Below are positions 58,375 through 64,000 of a stretch of 64,000 nucleotides of DNA, piece by piece (the first letter of the stretch is position 1; every line of letters begins with the position of its first letter). The position numbers were made by a program, and so were the translations under genes. This DNA is from Epiperipatus broadwayi (Eukaryota; Onychophora; Udeonychophora; Euonychophora; Peripatidae): positions 1,776,001-1,840,000 of the forward strand of contig JAQFVV010000021.1 of assembly GCA_028023455.1 (NCBI GenBank). The letters are read 5' to 3'. Under the pieces are notes generated by a model. The model was given only the letters and a program-made list of their open reading frames with translations, made no database searches and was not told the DNA's origin.

Positions 58375-58570
58375 CTAAAAACAGGCAAAACTCTCCATAC
58401 AGTAGTGCCACTCAGTGCCAACCAGAGTAATCAATGGATGTCAGAAGGCTTGTGCATAAAATCTCTATCTAGCCCCTACTCATACAATATCCCCAGACTA
58501 GTTTCTGGCTTGTGGCCTTTATCAGTGAGGAGCTTTGGATCTGAGAGCACTGCACCTAGATCTTAGGATC
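58375..58570 (-). repeat. Hammerhead-bearing repeat, family B
   Basis: The minus-strand copy runs from ctaggtgcagtgctctcaga (58541-58560 inverse) through a hammerhead-like core at 58489-58531 to ccattgattactctggttgg and tggagagttttgcctgtttt (near 58380). The core is near complete: CCTCA stem I strand, CTGATAA (one mutation), stem II GGC/GCC with loop CACAA, GAAA, CTAGTC, TGGGG. Confidence 0.75.
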
Positions 58571-58574
58571 CAAT

Positions 58575-58760
58575 GCAACCCTCCAGCAGCCACCTTTTAT
58601 CTCTACTTAACTACAAAACTATGAGAATAAAATTGAAAACAATAATATTTTCAATGTAAGCTCAATAGCTTATATAGTCATATGGGTCTGAACCCAGTTC
58701 AGTACCCACACATTTGTGTGTCTTTGGCTCCTTAACAACCATAGCCACCACTATCCTATT
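58575..58760. other. Short non-coding stretch with tRNA-like patch
   Basis: Around 58665-58720, agctcaatagcttatatag then gggtctgaacccagttcag contain inverse box-like words. Too weak to call a SINE with confidence. Confidence 0.3.
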
Positions 58761-58774
58761 AGACCAGATTGGTG

Positions 58775-58925
58775 TTAAACCACTAAACATCACATGATCA
58801 CTATTTCTTAAGCTAGCACATTACTGTTATTAAAACAGGAAAAACTCTCCATACAGTAGTGATTGCCTCCTTTAATAATAGTAATGTTCTAGCATAAAAA
58901 ATAGCGATCATGTGATGATACAAAC
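58775..58925. repeat. Family B fragment with inverted ends
   Basis: aaacatcacatgatcactat at left is inverse to atagcgatcatgtgatg at right. The middle holds aaaactctccatacagtagt. It is a family B remnant lacking the hammerhead core. Confidence 0.6.
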
Positions 58926-59329
58926 TATTATATCATTTTAAATACTACAAGTTAACTCTATTTCATTCCTAAACTAAATATAATCTTTAATTAATTATCT
59001 CAGAGTTATTAACTAAATCAATCTTAACTAAATCAATCTTAATTTAAAAATGTATTAATAAATTTAAAAGATTTTATTATACATCATTCTATCCTAATAA
59101 TAATTTGCTTTCAGATAGCAATAATAATAAATAAATGGCGTAAATAAATTTAATAAATGAATATGTAAATTATTAGATTGGAATTATGATCTTTTATTTC
59201 AACAATATGTAAAGATGTTGATTTCAATAATGGCAAACAGACGTATTTAAATATAACAATTGTTTTATTATGAATAACAAGTATATAAACAAAATAATAA
59301 GTGAATAATAAACATATTTTAATAATTAG

Positions 59330-59620
59330 AAGGGATTTGAACTCAGACTTTCAAGTTCTCTACAGTTATCCACTCCATCTTATACAACCAATACACATGA
59401 CCACATACATGAAAAAAAAAAAAAAGATCTCCAATAGATGTATTTCATACTAAACAAGCACTCATAAGTTATCCAGATCATCATCTCCCACACACATATA
59501 TAATCAGGGCTCAGTTTATATTAAAATATCAAATCTTCAAGTTTTAATGGGCAGGCTTTAATCTTCTCTGTTTCCCAACTCTTCAGCTATACATATCATT
59601 GAAAATCTGTAACAATATTA
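59330..59620 (-). repeat. tRNA-tailed repeat, family C
   Basis: Minus-strand copy with box B GAGTTCAAATCCC at its low-coordinate end (59335-59347) and the catcattgaaaatctg block at the other. An A run interrupts it at 59412-59425. Confidence 0.7.
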
Positions 59621-59964
59621 ATAAATGTTATTGTTTTCTGAAAATAAGCTGATCTTGAGTTATGATTGTGTGTGTGGTTCTAAATTGTTGCCAAGAGAAG
59701 ACATTGTATTATAGAGAGTTGAACAATATTAAGTCAAAATCTAAACTTATGAACAGGAGAATAACAATGTTTTATAATGTCGTTAATTTTCTTTATAACA
59801 ATAATTAATAGAATAACAACCTCATTCTACAGGGGCAGGTTAGTTTTTCAACTCTTTTGAAGCAAGAAAATTATTTACTTAGTATTTCTAAAAATGCTAT
59901 ACAAAATATTTAGCTTCATTAATTATGACATTCATATTTTTTATTACAACAACGTCTGATACTT

Positions 59965-60268
59965 CTTGAGTTCCATCATCAGATTTTCAATGAAATGATT
60001 GGCTGAAGAGATGTGAGGTGGAGGGGTTTGAAGCCTGTCCATTAAAGTATGAAGATTGGCTACCTTAATATAAGCTGAGCTTTGATTATATATATGTGTG
60101 GAGATGATAATCTGGACCAACTGATAAGTTCTGTTTTAGCATGAAATACAGATATTGGTGATTATTTATCTTTTCGACATATGTGTGATCAATTGTATCA
60201 GCAGTACGAGATAGCATGGATGGTTGAGGGTCATGTGAAAGTCTGAGTTCAAACCCTCTATATATTTA
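59965..60268 (+). repeat. tRNA-tailed repeat, family C
   Basis: Plus-strand copy, the best preserved of the family. It runs catcatcagattttcaatg, then cctgtccattaaagtatgaa, ggaccaactgataagttctg, gagatagcatggatggttga (box A-like) and GAGTTCAAACCC (box B). With the 59.33-kb copy it forms an inverted pair ~350 bp apart. Confidence 0.75.
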
Positions 60269-60274
60269 AATTTA

Positions 60275-62430
60275 AATAATTAGTTAGGAGCATACCTCAA
60301 AATAACAAATACAATTTATTTTATTGATACTATAAGAATGCTTTATTGCATAGTATAGCATTTATTAAATTATACAACTATAATTAACACTATACAGATA
60401 AATATTTCTTAGTGATTTAATCAACTACTTGAATTCAAACACTAATAAAACATAAAGTAAGTTAAACACAAATAGGTTTATAGAAGTTTGGGAGTTAGTT
60501 TAACTAAATGCAACCTGCTTTCAATGCAACATGTAAATCACAGATATTTCAATCATTAGACTGTTACCTGTACCTTCTTACATTAGCATTAGCATTATCT
60601 TGAGAACTTTATTATTTATTTATTACTACACTAGTAATAACTATACATGAAATAATTCAACAATTATAAATAAAATTCACCTTAGTAATTTATCAAATAC
60701 ACAATTCTTCTTTCATGAACAGTTTAAAATTTGTTGTGAAAGTATTTACTCTTTGGCAGAGTATTCTAACATTTATAATTTATTGGCTATAACTTAATAT
60801 AAGCAGTAAACATTAAATCAAAATGACAAGATATTTATTTTATAGATTTAAATCCATAGTTACACTTAATATAATGATTTTAAGAGATTTAATAATGCAT
60901 ACTAATATTATTCCAGATTGTATACTTATCACATTAATCCATTAAAGAATGTTTGCTTATTAATTTATGATATTTATTATATTTTCAGACTATGACATTC
61001 ATAATCATAAATCCTTTATTATAGAGCTAATGTTAAATTGTAGTTTTATGCTAAGCGAGTTGTTTAATCCTTTAGACAGCATTTGTAGACTAATATCCCT
61101 ATGGCAAATATTTATTACATAGTTCAAACTTAGTAGATTACTAATTTTTGGTTTAAACATATTTAATTTACTTTGCTATAATTTAGACTATCTTAATAAC
61201 TTATAATAACTAACAAATAAATAATATACCATAGATCGATTTAACTCCATTGATTTTCATTAAGTCTCTAAAGCAGTAAACTCATATGTTGATCTAAATT
61301 CACATTGTATAAAATGTTAACTTCCTTTAATCCATAGGAAGATAACAAATATAGTTTCCAAACAAATTATTTCAATTTTTTTTTATTTAAAAAAAGACAA
61401 ATAATTTGATTGATGTTACTATGAGTATCCCATAAGCAATTTTCCTGAATACTATTAATGTTTGAAGACAGTTAATTGGATTTTCTTTAAAAGTAGTATT
61501 TGGTGATAATTGTTGTTGTTGTAGTTTATCTATTAGTTTGAGAAATAAATAAATTTTGCCAGTGAGGGAAATGCCCAGAGTAAATTTGTCTACTCAGCCA
61601 TTATGGAGAAGATGATTAAAATGGCTATTTTAAAATTTAATCCAACAGGATTCTGAGTACACTATAGTTTAATAAATACTGAATGGATTTTAACTAGAGG
61701 TCATATTTATAACTTATGGTCAGTTGGTGTCTTAATTTATCCAAATTACTCAAAAAAATACTTTTTTTTAAGTTTTTACTAATAAAATCTGTTATAGTAA
61801 TATTAAAGAGTGGTGATTATTAATGTCTGGGTTTTATCTAAGTACACAAATTTGAGACTTTGATTTAAATGAAAAAAATAATAATACCATATATTTAATA
61901 CTGTACCCTTTAACTGAAATGTAATACTAAATAAAGTAAAATTATTTTAATAGCTGCATGCACACACACATATATTTTTAATTGGAATGTTAGCTTTACT
62001 ATCTCAGCTAAATATAATCTCAGTTGTATAATTATCTTAACATTATTATTGTAGAACTATTTCAAATATTATGTTTTATTATGTTTGATTTAATGTATCC
62101 TATTTTATATATTTTTCTATAATATTAATTTTATGTTTGTGTTTTTTGTTTGCACCTAAAAAAAAAAAACTCAACTGTGCTTTTTCAAAAAAATAATAAC
62201 CCTGGCATATAATATTTTAGATATGCATTGATCAATAAAATCTGCTCAGAATGACATTTTTAAATACTTTCTGCACAATTTATTCTCTTAGATAGTGCTA
62301 TGAGAGATTTTTAAATTTTATTTTGATCATATTATCTGCCATCTGATTTAATTAGAAAAGAGAGCCAATAAAATTTTAGCACTTCTTAGGCTAATTTAAT
62401 TAATTACGCTAATAAATATTAGGTTACAAT
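60275..62430. other. AT-rich non-coding stretch
   Basis: No gene, RNA or repeat family recognised. Confidence 0.5.
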
Positions 62431-62483
62431 ATATATATATATATATTAGTAATAATACATAAAAAGTCTTTTTGACAGATGAT

Positions 62484-62586
62484 TTTATACCCTCATCAAT
62501 TGTTAAACATCTATTTTAACATTAATCTATTATTGCTTCAATAGATTAATGTGTTATGGATATTTAACATTTGGTGAGGGGATAAA
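62484..62586. repeat. Hairpin with ~47-bp arms
   Basis: Left arm 62484-62531 and right arm 62540-62586 are imperfect inverse copies around an 8-nt loop. The innermost part (ATTAATCTATT / AATAGATTAAT) is perfect and the outer part retains ccctcatcaa against ttggtgaggg. It is a compact foldback next to a TA run. Unknown origin. Confidence 0.75.
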
Positions 62587-62851
62587 GCCATGTGCTGAAT
62601 AAAGCACTTATGTACAATTATTAATATATGTAATCAAGTCACATGTTATATGACCTATATAGTTTGTATTTATCAATATGTAATAAAGAGCATGCCAATA
62701 TTTCTAAACAAACTTATTTTATCTTTTTTTTTTACATATAATAAAGGAATTTGAAGACATTAGATGTATGAAAGTTTCAGATTTTCTTCTTAATAGTTAA
62801 GTATTAGATAAATGCTTGGCTAGGATTAGTATTTGTGAATTTGGTGTCCTA

Positions 62852-62900
62852 CCTCCTCACTGAAGAGAGCCATAGCTCGAAACGAGTCTGGGGATAGTGA
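62852..62900 (+). ncRNA. Hammerhead ribozyme, best-preserved copy
   Basis: Stem I strand TCCTCA (62854-62859), CTGAAGA (62860-62866), stem II GAGC/GCTC with loop CATA (62867-62878, four GC-rich pairs), GAAA (62879-62882), C-GA-G as a one-pair stem III (62883-62886), TC completing the GTC cleavage triplet (62887-62888), and stem I strand TGGGGA (62889-62894). Stem I has six pairs including one G-T wobble. Every conserved core nucleotide of a type I hammerhead is present. Short stem III is known for PLE and retrozyme hammerheads, which may act as dimers. Confidence 0.8.
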
Positions 62901-62904
62901 CAAT

Positions 62905-63095
62905 CATAAATAAAAATTTGAATGCTTTCTCAATAAAAAATAATTATTAATATATATATATATATTCTTATTTATTATAATTTACATATTTATATATACA
63001 TTATACATTATGCAGATATCTCAATAAACAACATCTATTATAATAAATAATGTTTATATAAATATGTAAACCCATTCAAAAACCAAATATCTATA
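62905..63095. other. AT-rich spacer with TA microsatellites
   Basis: TA runs at 62950-62964 and around 62990. Nothing else recognised. Confidence 0.4.
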
Positions 63096-63097
63096 TA

Positions 63098-63282
63098 TGA
63101 TGCTAAGATAATTCAAAAGCAAGATTCTTGAAGAATCATTTAAATGAACTTACTACAAACAATGCCTACTTTTTATTATATCAGGATCAAACCAGTTTGT
63201 CAAATAAAAGAAGAGATTGGAAGTGGGCTTTGGCTATTTATTTAAATGATTCTTTAGCAATCTTGAATTATCTTAATAATGT
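63098..63282. repeat. Inverted repeat with ~47-bp arms
   Basis: Left arm (63100-63146, ctaagataattcaaaagcaa...gaatcatttaaat) and right arm (63233-63280) are imperfect inverse copies around a ~90-bp spacer. No coding content; MITE-like. Confidence 0.6.
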
Positions 63283-63689
63283 ATTCTGACTTATTTGTTC
63301 TGTGAATGAGTTTATAGTTTTGGCAATACATATTAAATAAGCTGTAAAATTATTTTTTGTGTTCATTAAAATCATTATAAATATGTAAGTATAATACAAT
63401 TCTAAGCTGTCTAAAATTTGTCAATATTAATAACGTAATGCATATTTTTTCTGATTAAGTTTTTGAAGAAGATTCCTCTGTTGAATAAATAACGCATTAA
63501 CATTATTTAACCAAGTTTGAACATTGGCAAAAGCATAAAATGGAGATAATTTACTAAATATTAAATAATGGTAGTAATAATACACAAATAAACAACACAG
63601 ATTAGCAGATTACATAATGCTTCAAGTGTATTATTTTCTGCTAATATTCAGATATATTAGCATATGAATCAAACTCACTCCTTCAGGTT

Positions 63690-63910
63690 CTTAAATATCA
63701 AATTTTATGGCACTATTATAAACACCTCAGATATTCTGTTAAAGGCAACAGTCAATAGAAATTTCATATATTTATCTATAAAGGACCTCCTGATTTCTCC
63801 ATTTTTAATACTTTTTTCTAATAGCAAAGTTAATTAAAGATTTTCAGACATTATGTATTGTCACACTGGTTTGGCTTATAGGAATATTTGTCATTGTCAT
63901 ATGAGCAGAT
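63690..63910 (-). mobile_element. PLE-like 3' remnant (family E), copy 2
   Basis: Matches 30.28-30.52 kb (atatttatctat, cctgatttctccat, cattatgta...tcac, tttgtcattgtca blocks). A SINE follows immediately at 63911. Confidence 0.5.
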
Positions 63911-64000
63911 TTTTTTTCTCATGTGTCATAGAAACAGCTGGGAGGCAAATCTGCTAACCCAGGACAACTTCTTGTAAAGTAGCTGTCACTGACCTCTTGA
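63911..64000 (-). mobile_element. tRNA-derived SINE, cut by window end
   Basis: A T run (63911-63918) then catgtgtcatag, inverse of the tail of the 27.7-kb SINE, and a tRNA-like body with an anticodon-loop-like TTGTAAA on the + strand. Same tRNA-type SINE family; the 5' end lies at or beyond the window edge. Confidence 0.65.

Overview
The window reads as intergenic animal DNA. It is strongly AT-rich, with long homopolymer runs and TA, TG, CTAT and AAAT microsatellites. It has no operon structure, no rRNA and no convincing multi-exon host gene. Nearly everything recognisable is retroelement sequence: Penelope-like elements (PLEs), RTE-type LINEs, a Tx1/L1-like LINE, tRNA-derived SINEs, foldback repeats, a mariner remnant and hammerhead-ribozyme repeats. 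This mixture fits an invertebrate metazoan. A mollusc such as a cephalopod is possible, but the sequence alone does not fix the taxon.

Layout. 0-11.4 kb: a decayed PLE on the minus strand (1.9-3.4 kb), an RTE tail (4.7 kb), a small inverted-repeat element (6.75 kb), a broken Tx1/L1-like LINE (7.25-11.0 kb) and another RTE tail. 11.4-24.2 kb: foldback repeats (12.7, 14.3, 18.4 kb), two diverged copies of an unidentified ~2.1 kb non-coding repeat (14.88-16.99 and 22.07-24.24 kb), fragments of another LINE and a mariner remnant. 24.2-34.8 kb: two long RTE copies in opposite orientation, each broken by a few frameshifts and stops, enclosing PLE 3'-end remnants and a ~260 bp CTAT array. 34.8-51 kb: RTE tails, hammerhead-bearing repeats, tRNA-tailed repeats and a second decayed PLE (41.2-42.9 kb). 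51.1-58.07 kb: two nearly identical PLE copies head to head. 58-64 kb: more hammerhead and tRNA-tailed repeats.

The centre of interest is the PLE system. The right-hand copy (54.39-58.07 kb) is a complete element with an unbroken RT plus GIY-YIG reading frame, flanked by ~1.0 kb direct repeats (pseudo-LTRs) that each carry the GIY-YIG part. The left-hand copy is almost identical, but its frame is broken at two places. One of them is a 16-base match to the Illumina TruSeq adapter, so that lesion is best read as an assembly artefact.

Around this sit many short repeats with hammerhead ribozyme cores. The best is at 62.85 kb, and there is a 52-nt tandem pair at 42.9 kb. Hammerheads are known in PLEs and in small non-coding retrozymes, so a family of non-autonomous ribozyme-bearing repeats mobilised by PLE machinery is the most attractive hypothesis here.
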